DNA of 64,000 bases from Tachypleus tridentatus (GCF_004210375.1 NC_134825.1:62921558-62985557); one strand, 5' to 3'; positions 45,531-58,227 are shown, numbered from the stretch's first letter. Numbers and translations: made by a program. The notes: a model not told the origin generated them from the letters alone.

Positions 45531-48500
45531 CTCCATTCTCTTTGCGCAAATGCTTAATTAAATCTCTAGTGCGTACGTTTTACAAACGTTCCTTTTTTCA
45601 ATTATAAGATAGTTGGCAGGTTTGTGTTATTGGTGACTGTTTAAATATATTCATTATCAGATCTTTTTTCTAGAATTGAGTTTTTCAAACGGTGGGTTGG
45701 GAACTTCTGAGGGTGAAGAGCAGGTTTCTAAAGACTCAACATTTTATTTAAGTAAATAAAACTCCGGTAATTTTTTCATTCTTGTGGACGTAATGGAGGT
45801 CGCGAAGACCAGATCCTGGACACAAGGATCGCCAAACAAACCCGGCTGATGAGCACTGTTGTGGATGCTATTTAAGGTACTTTGTTAATCACAAATGACA
45901 AAACAGGATACATTATGATCCCCAGAGCTTTCGAGAGCGAGACACTTCATGGATGCATCATGAATTATAAATAGCTATTGTCTGCTCCACTGCTTATTAA
46001 ATATATTCTATAATATCTCATTTGACTGCCTGTTTAAAAGTGTTTCACTGTGAGAGTTGGATGTCGCTATATGCTGATTAGGAGAATTTTGATTTTCTCC
46101 TTACTGTCTTTAATTTATCTTCTGGTGATGATAATTCGTTGCATTTTGAATTCAGTAATTTAACTTTATTAATTCACTCTTATGGCAAAAAATAAACAAA
46201 ATGTTTTTATTTTGGCAGCACTAAGAAGAGAAGGAGAAGGCAAAAGTAATAGACATAATATCAAATACGTATGACGAACTTTTTCTTTTGTTTGTTTGAA
46301 CTTAAGCACAAAAATACAATGAACCATCTGTGCTCTGAACATCACGGTCATCGAGCCACAGTTTCTAGCATTGTGATTCCACAGAGAAAACACTTACTCG
46401 AGGGCTATCTGCGATAACCGTCCCTGAGTTTGAAAGAGTAAATAACAAACACTTTCTGGACTGGTAATCGTGAGCTCTAAACACCAGGACATGTCAGATC
46501 ACGACGAACTAAGTTTAAAAATAACATACACAAAGGGTCAAACTAACAAAAGTCATTTATTCCATAACAGAAAAAAAATTGGTTTTATTTTCAAAAAGAT
46601 TTGTTTCCTTAACATTGCAAATTCTTCAAATCAGCAACATAAGAAATCCTATTGGACGGCGTTACATTAATTTCTTGAAATTCACACGTATCAGGTGCTT
46701 TTTTGAAAAGTTTACAAGTGCCGACACCTGTTGGTCCTGTGATGTAGTTAATACTTTCACATTCAGGTGTTTGCCAGCAAATTTGATGGCAGTATTCATA
46801 AATTTCATCTATAGTTCCCGATATTGACATCAAGGCTGGAAAGTCTTCCAGGCACTCCAACTGGTAACCACGGTATCGAATAAACTGTTCTATATATTAA
46901 AATAATAATAATAATATTAATAATATTCTCTACAAGTAAGATATAGTCATGTTTTACTTCTTCTCTATAAGGTTGACCTAGTTAATGGTACCAAATAAAA
47001 AAATCGGTGCAAGAGATTTAATATTTTAGTAAAAATAATCTTACATTTATTAATAAATTTTTGTTTGTGTAAGTGGTTATTCATATAAGTTTGTTATTTA
47101 AACATTAGAATTTGGATAACTTGTTCATGGATGAGTCATGAGGGATTAGAATAAATATTTCTAACAAATTTACGAGTTTGACGTTTGCAATTTTTAGAGA
47201 CGTTAGTTTCAATTATCTTACCGTTTTCACAATTTTTTCCACAGAACCCTGACGGACAGAAGCAATAGTACGTCTGTGAATGTTCTGGTGGTCGGTATGC
47301 TCTAAGACATTTAGCACCATTCTTACAGGGTTGATCAGAGCATGTCAGCTTATCCTAAAAACAAAATCAGAACATATTGCAAACTTCAAAGGGTACAAGT
47401 CCATCAAACAAATCGTGTAAAGTAAAGGATAAGTTTATTTTTTTATTTTGTGGAGATTCAAAATTTTAAATAATATTTCACAAAGACTTAACGTGTTTTT
47501 AACCAAAGATAAAAGTTTCACGACGGAAGTATACTACCGAGTACGAAGTGAATGTCTTTTCTGGAATATTCTTCACTAACCTAAAATGAAGAAAATTTCA
47601 TTTCAGTTATAAATGTTCTTGTAAGGATATAAAGTATAATTTTGTTCTTGTATTCAAAAGTCAGTACGAATACCAAGGCAAAATAATACAACTCTAGATA
47701 TAAGACATTGCTTTTTCTCGTAAACCATGTTCTTCAAAAAATTGAAATCGTTTTCTTGTGTTCTATTTAAAAACTATGCATGATTTAGGTTTTCATTATC
47801 ATAGTAAAGACTGAGGTTTCTTGGTTTCATTCTTCACTACATGAAAGTTTTTTTCATACTAATGTGATAAATGTTTTTAAAAAAGGCGAACAACTGGAAG
47901 ACTGCGAAAACTAAACATAACTTCTTAAGCTTCCTTCCAACCAAACTTCAATTAATTTTATTTCATCATTCAAAACAACAACAGCGACATAATTCATAAG
48001 TTATAAATTTAGAAAGGTTTATACAAATGAGTAAAATCATGGTCTTAAATCAATAAACTAAAAATTACGTTTACGTGAAACTGTAGCCTGTCTAGTAAAG
48101 GAATGAACCAGTACGTCTTACTTTAAGTGATTTTAATTTGGCAGGGTTTTATTAAATTAGTACGTCCACATATAATATAAAGAAATCTGACCATTAAAAG
48201 CAAATGCTAATTAGTATAAACGATTATTTCATGGTTGTTATTGATTTTTGACATTTTTAGCTTGAGCGTCACCTTGTGAGACATGTGACCAAAATAGACA
48301 TCTCTGAGACTCGGGCATAGCATCCCCAATTTCGAAGTGTTGACTAAAGAGAGAGGCTCACAGCACGTGTGCCTGATATACATAAAATATTAATCAAACG
48401 TCAAGATCAAAATATTACATTTTTAATGTTCTCATAACTGAAAGTGTATGACATGTTCAGATGTATACCACAACTTGAACCCTATACGTCGATCAAAAGG

Positions 48501-49738
48501 TCGTGTCTGTTCACTTTTTAATCCAACATATTCCATTGTAAGAAAAAGGAAACTTGCAATTTTCAACAGATTTTGTTTCGACGAATATTTTTAATTCCAG
48601 CGATTCTTTTGTTCCTCTTCTGAAATTGAGTATTTAATATTTCTGAGGAAAGCTCATTAAAAGACTTAACCGTAATAATAATAAAAACATAAAATATGAT
48701 CTCATTCGTTATTCTATTTCACCTGTTTAATGTTTTTGTTTATTTGCAATATATTATGTGTGCGATAGCGAGGGTTGATTCTTGAAGTTGTAAAATGTTT
48801 CATCATGTTTTACATTTTATAATTCCCTCTAAATATGTATAACCTTGGCACAGTTTATTGTACAAAATTATTCTCAAACTGTATTGTGATACATCTTGTT
48901 ATACGTAGAGAAGTAAGATTTATTTATCATACTGTGCGAATTACATCTAGATAGCTTTGACAGAATAACAACGACAATGATCATCTGGACTGTAGTAGTG
49001 AACTACATCCAGGTTGTTTATCTGTTCATGAAGGCATTTGTTAAAGCAATATCTAAATAACATATGAAAATTTGTATTTAAATATACGAAATATTTTTTT
49101 CCATATTCTCAGGCGATTATTGAAAATCAAACTGCGTAGTAAGTGATCTAATCGGACACATTGAAAGTAAAAATAAGTAGGTTTGACCGATAATATACTT
49201 ACCCTGAGGCCAGTGCGATCAATATCGATAATGCAGACAAAACAACAAGAGATTTCATTTTTTAATGAGTGAAGACAAACGGGTAAACAGTCGCAGCTCT
49301 TGTGTCCGGTACCAACTAATCTGTATGTTATATATGTTCTCTGATGTTATCATTAGCTCACAAAGTCCATGTATAAGTGTAAGGAGTTCTCTTGTTCTGC
49401 ATATCTCAGACATCTGTTTCCTAAGATAATTAATTTCCTTTGGGTATGTAAACACATGACAAGTAGAAACGTACCAGGGAGATATCTCCTAATCGCACGT
49501 TACGAAACTCGGCGTTTCCCAATCTTGTGTAATATGAAATGAAATTAATGCTTTTATACCTGTTGACACACGTACATGTCAAGTTTTAATTTTTACTGCT
49601 GTCATCAGTCGTTAGTTAGTTTAGCCAAAAGTGCTTCAATAGCTTAAAAAGAGAAATGCTCATTTGGATCCTGTTTTACAATTAGAATAACACAACTTCA
49701 TAAAGAATCAGATCTTACACAACATTTCAAAACATTAT
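45531..49738. repeat. Segmental duplication, copy B (holds EGF-PAN gene 3)
   Basis: Direct-orientation copy of 33858-38240. It starts near CATTCTCTTTGCGC and ends near ACACAACATTTC. It includes the same decayed hAT end, SINE pieces, gene and 5' flank, but lacks most of the SINE-B present in copy A. Confidence 0.95.
46609..49258 (-). CDS. Secreted EGF-like plus PAN/apple-like protein, gene 3
   Basis: Twin of gene 2, 170 aa. Minus-strand exons: 49203-49258 (ATG at 49258), 47538-47580, 47222-47354 and 46609-46889 (TAA). The total is 513 nt with the same splice sites and phases. Signal peptide: MKSLVVLSALSILIALAS. By eye, exons 2 and 3 are base-identical to gene 2. Exon 1 has three differences (W to L and T to S among them). 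The PAN exon has 12, ten of them packed into about 80 bp and changing GICYLYQKA to GTCKLFKKA. The EGF-like module and the seven PAN cysteines are kept. AATAAA follows at 46556-46561. The frame is whole, so both duplicates could be expressed. Confidence 0.85.
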
Positions 49739-50090
49739 GATGTTCTAGTGGGGCAACGACAAATGAAAAAACAATAGTAAAACAGGCACCAAAATTGGAG
49801 AACACACTATAAGTCAAAATATTGCTATACTTTTATTGTATAAAAACTGATTGCACTGAAGTTTGTATCTTTATTTTTAATGTAATAGCAAGATGATTTA
49901 ATTGTACGTGCGTGCCAGTCATTGTATGTAAAGTATTTTATGATACTTGTATGCAGGAAAAGAAACTGTAGATGGATCAAGGTTTGTATTAATGGCTATT
50001 GTTGTTTTTACAAGTTAAACTGTTGTTGTCAACAGGGTACAATGTTTTAACTTTACTGAATGAAATCAAACGTGATCTGAATTTTGTCAG
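49739..50090. other. No feature seen
   Basis: AT-rich flank beyond copy B. Confidence 0.5.
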
Positions 50091-50094
50091 CTAA

Positions 50095-50690
50095 GAGCTG
50101 CTAGTGAGTTGTCCAGATAGACGTTAATTGTGTCATTTCTCCAGAGGTTGATGGCATCAACTGGCCAGATAGAGGTTTCCAGCATTACTTGTTGAGTTAA
50201 AAGTGTCCAGTTTTAGAAATACTTCTAGAAATTCTAAACACCAATTTTTCCAAGTAAAGGTTGTAAATATAATAACAATAAGTTGTCTTGCTAGAGATTA
50301 CAGACGTCAGTTATTCAGTTAGAAGTCACCAGCATGTGTTTCCCAACCAGAAACTGCCAGCATCAGTAGTCCAAACAGAGACTGCCAGTACAAATCTTTC
50401 AGCCAGAGGTTGGTTCATAAGTAATCAAGGTAGAAGTTACTAGAAGAATTTAGCCAGGTAGTGATTATGATTGCAACTATCCAACTAGAAGTTGGCAACA
50501 CTAGTTGTCCACTCAGATATTTCCAGCATCAGTTGTACAGTTAGAAGGTAGCTGTATTAACTATCTATAAGCTAGAAGTTGTTTCAACTGTACAGTTAGA
50601 AATTGTAAACATTAATTGTCTGACTATAAGTCACAATCAGTTGTTATCCATCTAGAGATTGTATGTATCGACTATCTACTCTTTTCCTAG
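50095..50690. repeat. Degenerate minisatellite, unit about 28-30 bp
   Basis: About 20 poorly kept units on the theme TTGTCCAGTTAGAAGTTGCC followed by AGCATCA. Examples are GTCCAGATAGACGTTAATTG, CAACCAGAAACTGCCAGCAT, CAACTAGAAGTTGGCAACAC and TACAGTTAGAAGGTAGCTGT. Spacing drifts, so it is an old array. Confidence 0.65.
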
Positions 50691-52203
50691 TTAGTTTCCT
50701 CGGAACTAAATGGTGCTATTCTGTAAACGTATTTCATACAGCGGTTTGTAGCAATAACACATAAATAGACTCATCTTGTTTTTCACAACTGTTGGTATCG
50801 TACAAATTAATTACATTTAACGAACTTTTTGCATGTTGTATTAATAATAGTTACACCACAGTTTTGGTTAGTTCCTTAACGATATGACAGTACAAACTGA
50901 ACAAACAAATATTCGTATACTGTATAAAATGTCTGAGACAAACTTTGTCAAATATGTTATATTTATTGCCAGTATTCAATATAAATGCGTAGTTTCAGAG
51001 TAAAGATGGCGATACCGAGACTACATCTTATTTAATTAATTTCAAATGGTTTAAGGTTTTAAAAGACTAATCTCTAAAGCTTTAAGCCATTTGAAATTAG
51101 AAAATAAGATATTATCTAAACTGTTCAAGTATTTCATGTTGTTTGGTGTCTAAAGAATTCAACCTAAGAATAGTTTAAACCTACTGTCTGTTAGGTGCTT
51201 TTTGTAAGTGAATTATATCTCACATATTGACAATATACAATAATTATGTAAATTGCAGGATATTTTGCAGTAATAGTTACATCAGCTCCCAAAAATATAA
51301 AAAGATTGTATTCAAGTTTGATTGATGTTCACGTGTTTTTATATAAAATAATTTAATAATCTCTTTTCTAAACAGATTTGACGTGAAATTTATAAACCGT
51401 CATTTTCGTAGATGAAATATGAATGAATAATTATTGATCTAAAATAATTCAAAATTGACAATAGTTTTTATTTCTTGATGGGTAACTGTTAAATGATTCC
51501 TATTCAAACAGTTATTATCGAATCGTATATCCAGAATTCTTTTCTCCAAATCCAGAGTCAGTATTTCTTAGAAGCTGTTATCCTACTAAATATAAATTCT
51601 AGTTCACACTTTCTGATAACTTTATTTACCTTCAGAAAATATTGCTTGTAATTATATACAGGGCGAATTCCCTAATAAAGCAATTAATTCTGATGTATTT
51701 CATGAAACTTTTGTATAAGTATGTTTACGTCACATTGACATTGAAAAACCGAGGAACATTTTGAATATTTATAATGTTAAACTGATTCAACCATTATGGA
51801 AACAAAGCTTAATTATTAAGAAAGATTCACTGTGTAACATTTGATTTCGTTTTCCTTAATTAAAGAGTTCATTATGGCCCATTCTATACATTAAAATAAA
51901 TAAACCCCACAGCTACGTCTTCAGAAATATCTTAGCTATTAAACTTTGAAACTGAGAGTCAAATACTATTTTAATTATAAAAATAAATTCTTCAAAGATT
52001 ACTTTCGATTCATCTTATTCTATGTTACTCTGTTTTCTGAATTAAAACTTCTGTGGTTAAGAGAAATGAAAAAAAAAAAATTAAACCTCCTTAGAAGTAT
52101 AAGCACATTTAATAACATGGAAAACAAACTGCCAAAACGAACTCCAATTATTTCGTACAATTTTGTAATTAAACCAATTTATGATATAAGATATTCAAAA
52201 AAT
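50691..52203. other. No feature seen
   Basis: 1.5 kb of AT-rich intergenic DNA. The open frame at 51946-52242 runs into a SINE and looks like chance. Confidence 0.5.
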
Positions 52204-52310
52204 ACTCCCCAGTGGCAAAGCGGTATGTCTGCGGACTTATAACGCTAAAAAACTGGGTTCGATATCCGTGGTGAGCAGAGCATTGTGTAACTTTGTGCTT
52301 AATTACAAAC
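52204..52310 (+). repeat. SINE-B, full-length with a short deletion
   Basis: CCCCAGTGGCAAAGCGGTAT, B-box TGGGTTCGATATCCGTGGTG, and tail CATTGTGTAACTTTGTGCTT; about 12 bases are missing after CAGAGC. Confidence 0.88.
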
Positions 52311-52566
52311 AACAATATTCAAAAATCCATGAGAGAGCTGCAAATTAACGTTCAGATTATATCGAAAACATCAGTTTAACAGTAGATAGTGTAGTGTTAT
52401 CTGTTTTAAAAACTATTATGAATTGCGATACCCTGGGAGAATCATAAAATATACCTTGAATTACATACTAACTGTACATAGAATATCTACAAAATTCTAT
52501 ACATAGGATTCTCTGATTCGTTTTCCAACAGTAAGTCCAATTTCATTTTATACTTTTTGTAAATCA

Positions 52567-52788
52567 CCCTTGTTTGTTTTGAATTTCGCACAAAGCTACA
52601 CGAGTGTTATCTGCGCTAGCCATCACTAATTTATCAGTGTAAGACTACAGGAAAGGCAGCTAGTCATCACCACCCACCGCCAACTCTTGGGCTACTCTTT
52701 TACCAGCGAATAGTGGAATTGACCGTCACTTTATAACACCCCCACGGCTGAAAGGGCGAACATGTTTGGTGTGACGGGATTCGAACCC
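52567..52788 (-). repeat. SINE-A, head truncated
   Basis: Reverse copy from TTGTTTTGAATTTCGCAC to GACGGGATTCGAACCC; it stops at the B-box. Confidence 0.9.
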
Positions 52789-52974
52789 TTTATTTTAGGA
52801 CATAGAATGTTTCGTATAAATTCTGTATTTGTGATTATTTTGAAATGCAATTCCTTGTATATCTCATATGTTGTAAAGGGCGCTTTCTTGCATTTTGGTA
52901 AAACGAGAATTTCTTATTTTTTTCAATACGAATTCAATAGGCAGCTATATACTTTATTTATTTCAGCAAAGAAA

Positions 52975-55900
52975 CTACAACTCAAAACATTCATCGTACA
53001 TCATATCAAGGCTATATAGGTCGTTTCCTTTTACTTCAATGTACGATATATCACAAGAACTTGGTGGCTTCTCATATAATGAGCAGAAGCTTTGCCCGTC
53101 ACCTTTTATGACGTAATTTATTACTTTACATTTACGAAACCCTGCACATGCCTGTGGACAGCTTTCCCACAGAAGCTTTGAAGAACCTCTAATTGATATT
53201 ACAGGTTGAAACTCTTCAAAGCATTCAAGCTGATAGCCTGTATACCGTTCAAATTGGTCTGAAAAAAAAAAAAAGAAGAAACCAGAATGGTGTTAATTGA
53301 AAAATCGGAATAAACACATCGAACGTAAGTACAAGGCTTGAATCTACGATAAAAATTTAAACATATTAACTTAACGACGGAAAGTAACACTTAGAGTGAA
53401 AGACAAATAGAGTAAAATAAGATAAACGACTCCACAAATACAATATCAGTGTTATAAGCTGCATTTTTATTAACCTGAAAACAGTTTTTTTTATGACGTA
53501 ATGGTTAGAAAAATCTAGAAAATTCATGAAAATTTAAGTTTTTGTGGATTCTCGAAAGTTTCTGTAATATGTGGAAAACTAGAAAATATAAAAATACCAG
53601 ACTGAGTTTAGTTAAGCAGCAAGAGTCAGTGAGTGCTCGTCTACGATTCAGCTAGTAATTTAGGTAGTGGGTCAGTTAGCTTGTTTGTTATCAAACAATT
53701 AGCATGAAAATTTAGAAAGTAAGTTGGTATACATTAGTTTCAAAATTTCTGTTAAAACATTTTATTTAAGTTACACCTACTATCCAGCGTAGTCTGTAGG
53801 AAACGTTACTGAATATATAAATTAATTCATTAACATTACTTGACCAATATTCACATTGTTGTTATCAAGTACTAAAAACTAGCTTGCTCAACGATAGAAC
53901 AATTTATATAACAATAGGACAGAAATAGAAACACCTGTCAAATTATCGACTTATCTTCACACTGTTCGCTGTCAGGGTAATCAACAGTTGAGTCATGATG
54001 ATTGAAAACTAGATGAAACTACTCATTTCTCACGTAAAATACCAAGAAGACACTGATTAATATTAGTAGGATAAACGACAATAATGGCGGTTTTTTATTT
54101 GTGTTACTAGTGCGTTATAGTAAAGCAAAATCATACAACCAGCAGGTGTATTATAGGAAAAAGAATGGAGATAAACTTTATCGGCAATTCTAGTATTAAG
54201 TTTTAAAAATGACAGACTCCTTGAGTGAAAGTTTCTTTGGAATTAAACACAAAACTACACAATGAGCTATCTGCGCTCTGCCCACCAGGGGTATCATCAC
54301 ACAGGTGGCATCTCACTACTTACGAAATGACAAATAATGCTAAATTGTAGTTCTGATACAATCTGTTCCACTACTACTTTACATTGATTGATTTTGTCAC
54401 CACTTGGTTTGCTGATTTACCTAATCCAAAATATTTGTAATAGAACATACCCAGTTCTGTGATGAATATTTTTATATTTATATATACACCAGTGCAGATA
54501 GCATAACACGTGAGCATGAACACAAACTACTTAACATTAAAATACTTAAGCAACATCATAAACAAGCTGGATTAAGTAATAAAACACATAACTTATATGA
54601 ATTAAAACTGACAAATATAAAGTTAGTATGTCCTCGACTGCGTTTGCAAACACTAACTGCTGACTTAACGTTAAAATAAACAAACGATTTGTGCCAACAA
54701 CATGTAGAAAGGATTTTTGAGTTACGAAAGACTTATTAAAACTTAAAGCCTGAAATAAAACTATCTATCTTACTTTTTTCACAGTGTGTTCCACAGAATC
54801 CTGGCCGACACATACAAAGATATTCTCGTGATATTCCTGATGACCACCAGATGGCGCTAAGACATACACCGCCGTTTTGACAAGGCCTACTCGAACATGT
54901 CAGTTCCTGAAGAAATCAGAGATAATATATTGTGTGCTTTTAATTTGTAAGCAAAAAGAAAGCAATGTTACTTCCATGAAAAATTCAAGTGTTTCACTCA
55001 AACCCACACAGATAGAAATAAGTACTAATATTGCTGCTTTTGATGAAAAGACCATGTGACAATGATGTCAGCAACAAATCCAAAGGGATGAATACGCTAT
55101 TTTAATAACAACGTTAAATATGCAAACAACGAAGTCACATGACAAACACAGTCTAAATGAAGTCGTGATGAAGTGGAATGTATCAAAACTACATTTTGAC
55201 AGTGTGTATCATGTCGTGTGACATCAACAAAATGTTATTTGCTTAGAAGAAACCCAAACTCTTAACTGATTTAACAAGCTTAGAATGTTATTTTGATATA
55301 ATAAGCAAGAAAAATGAACAAAAAGTTTTACCGGAAATGCACTGGATGTGTCAATCTGTTTCTCTGCCCTATAATTTTCAAAAGAAAGAAACATTCAGAC
55401 TTTAAGTGTTTGCAAAGAAGTTTATTTTCATTCTTACAGACATTTATTTAGAATACACATATACACACTCATTCTTTTATTTACCTCAACGAGAATATGC
55501 GACAAGTTTCACTCTTCCGTATACATTTGACATAAACCATTTCTTTATGGAGAATCCTTTACAATAACCATCTTAAGATTCCACGCTTTACTTTTACAAC
55601 ACTCAGGCTTTAATAATATGCAGTTGGGTGTTAATTTGATAAATCTGATAAAACGTAAAACAAATGCATATTTCATTACTTGGAAAATTAATCTATGTGG
55701 GATTAATAAAACTTAATCTAATTTATTGTGTTTACGAGCAATCAATTTTAAAGAAATGTTGAAAATAGGAAGATTGGTTTAATAGAATAATATCTTTGAT
55801 TCACACCTTGAACATGATTAATGTTTTCTTCTTCTGCTTCTAATATATGATTTAAGGACAGTTAATGAGTCAAGAACTAGTTTGGCAAATTAATTTCCAA

Positions 55901-56291
55901 AACTTATCTACATTTAATTAGTTAAAATATAAAAATTAAGTATTAAAATAAATTAATGATATAGATTTGGCACATTCCTTTCGTAATACAATATTTTGTA
56001 AACAATTATATATATAAAACAGAGAAAATATTAATTTATGTAAGAAAAACTGATAATTAAAAAACGTAACCTCTAAACTCTCCGCAGTGCGTGCTAGGGC
56101 ACCAACAGCTCAACGCATCATTTATGTTGCAAAAAGTAGAAATTAGTGTAAAAAACTACAGGCCATCTACTGGCATAATTATATCAACTGAAAATACAAG
56201 GGTTAATGAAATATTCTTACTTAATGTGCGCGTGCAAATCAAGTATGATTCCAAAAATTAAAATACTCAAATATCCAAGGAAATTCTTCAT
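52975..56291 (-). CDS. Secreted EGF-like plus PAN/apple-like protein, gene 4
   Basis: Predicted 174-aa secreted protein. Minus-strand exons: 56221-56291 (ATG at 56291), 55332-55368, 54774-54906 and 52975-53258 (TAG). The total is 525 nt, with phases 2, 0, 1 as in the other three genes. Donors are GTAAGA, GTAAAA and GTAAGA. Signal peptide: [23 protein letters not shown]-like exon: [12 protein letters not shown] ... [15 protein letters not shown]-like exon: [46 protein letters not shown], ending DECFEL. All 14 domain cysteines align with those of genes 1-3. It clearly differs from genes 2 and 3 in sequence but is nearer to them than to gene 1 in the PAN exon (shared GYQLxC). AATAAA occurs at 52953-52958 past the stop. 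Function unknown. Confidence 0.84.
53259..54773 (-). other. Gene 4 intron 3
   Basis: AT-rich intron. A reverse SINE-B 3' half is at about 54243-54300 (ATTAAACACAAAACTACACA ... CTGCCCACCAGGGGTATC). Nothing else was seen. Confidence 0.6.
55369..56220 (-). other. Gene 4 intron 1
   Basis: AT-rich intron with no recognised element. Confidence 0.55.
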
Positions 56292-56981
56292 CCTGTCCTT
56301 GTGTAAAAAACTCTAATTATGAGTTGATATATCTACCAACAACGCGCGTCTATCTTCTTCAAAACACATGCGCAGACAAATGTATAACAGATATATTCAC
56401 CTATATCTCTCATTAAATACAGGCTGATCTATCACTGTTGACTAATAGTAGGAGCATTAGAACTGTACGTAACGTACGGCATGTATAGCTCCTATCTAAC
56501 TAGGAGAGCGACTAGTGGATTCACGCTACATTGGAAAATTCAAAGAGATTTCAAGTGGTTGTGCTCTAATTTTTGTTTATACAAAGCGTAACTTGGTACA
56601 TTATAGTTGAATATACAAATTATTATCATTTGCATATTGTATGTAATTATAGTGCGTATAATTGTATAATACTCTAATTTAGTATCTTTAGCCATAATTA
56701 GTATATATAAGGTTAATGAGCGTCCGTTCGTAAAACTTCTACTAAAATTTAAGGCGGATTTGAATAAAACTTCGCATCATAACGGGTAGTTCCTGAGAAA
56801 GGTTTATTACAATTAGCTATTTATAAATACAGTTATTTAGTGAATGTGTCCACTCGTTCAAATAAATAAACCAATAACAATTTTATATCGCATCAAAATG
56901 GAAAATGTTGTAAAAAGTTAAAAATAATATGACATTATTTTTATAACATTTTATCTTAAACTGCTTTCTTAATTAGGGATC
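56292..56981. other. Upstream flank of gene 4
   Basis: AT-rich. No clear TATA box at the usual distance and no repeat recognised. Confidence 0.5.
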
Positions 56982-57247
56982 CAGCATGGCCAGATGGTTA
57001 AGGCACTTGACTCGTAATCTAAGAGTTGCGAGTTCAACTCACTGTCACACCAAACATACTCGCCCTTTCAGTTATGTGAGCGTTACAAAGTGATGGCCAA
57101 TCCCACTATTCGTTGGTAAAAGAGTAGCCCAAGAGTTAGCGGTGGGTGGTGATGACTGCTGCCTTCCCTCTAGTCTTACATTGCTAAATTAGGGATGGCT
57201 AGTGAAGATAGCCCTCGTGTAGCTTTGCGCGAATTTCAAACCAAACC
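56982..57247 (+). repeat. SINE-A, full-length
   Basis: Forward copy with head CCAGCATGGCCAGATGGTTA and tail TGCGCGAATTTCAAACCAAA. Confidence 0.92.
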
Positions 57248-57285
57248 TTAATGGGGAAAAAATTTTTTTTTTTTCCTTTTTAATA

Positions 57286-57695
57286 GGCCCGGCATGGCCA
57301 GGTGGTTAAAACACTCAACTCGTAATTTGAGGGTCGCAGGTTCGAATCTCCCTCACCACAAACATGCTCGCCCTTTCAGCCGTGGGGCATTATAATGTGA
57401 TAGTTAATTCCACTATTAGGCCCGGCCTGGCCAAGCGCGTTAAGGCGTGCGATTCGTAATCTGAGGGTGGCGAGTTCGCATCTCCGTCGCGCCAAACATG
57501 CTCGCCCTTTCAGCCGTGGGGCGTTATAATATGACGGTCAATCCCAGTAGTCGTTGGTAAAAGAGTAGCCCAAAAGGTGGCGGTGGGTTGTGATGACTAG
57601 CTGCCTTCCCTCTTGTCTTACACTGCTAAATTAGGGTCGGCTAGCACAGATAACCCTCGAGTAGCTTTGCACGAAATTCAAAACCAAACCAATCA
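57286..57695 (+). repeat. Dimeric SINE-A inserted as one unit
   Basis: A truncated left copy (57286 to about 57415, GGCATGGCCAGGTGGTTAAA subtype) joins at CCACTATT to a complete right copy (about 57416-57695, GGCCAAGCGCGTTAAGGCGT subtype). TTTTTAATA flanks the whole pair (57277-57285 and 57696-57704), and no duplication lies at the inner joint. Confidence 0.85.
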
Positions 57696-57704
57696 TTTTT
57701 AATA

Positions 57705-58218
57705 AAGTACATTAATTTTGTTCGTTTATTATCAACATTATTTTAATAAAATTTCTAAAATTGTGGTAATGTAGTTTAATACATAATTTAAAAGTGAGTC
57801 TTCCTAGTGAAGAATCATTGTAATATTTCAGAAGTGCCTTTTTCTGATAGAGAATCCAAAAGTACGATATATATTTTTATACCTATAGCTCCAAACGATT
57901 TATGATAGGTTAGTTACGACCTAAAACATATGCCATAATACAGATTGTTTAATGTTGCCGAATACACATATACATCAAAAACGAGCAGTGACGTTAATCT
58001 TACCAGATACATAGTGTTTTGTAACATCATGAAATATGCAATTTGTAAGTTTATATTAAGTATGTAATGTTAATTCAGTTAAGAAATTTCTGTTCGTGTA
58101 GAAAGTTTTATTTCATCGACCTTCTGACAATCCAACTTGGAAAAGAAAATACGAACACCGAATATGAGAAGGTAGTTTTGTTGAATCTGTTAGCTCATTC
58201 CTGTTTCACTCTGTTGGT
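57705..58218. other. No feature seen
   Basis: AT-rich sequence. Confidence 0.5.
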
Positions 58219-58227
58219 CGTGTTTCT

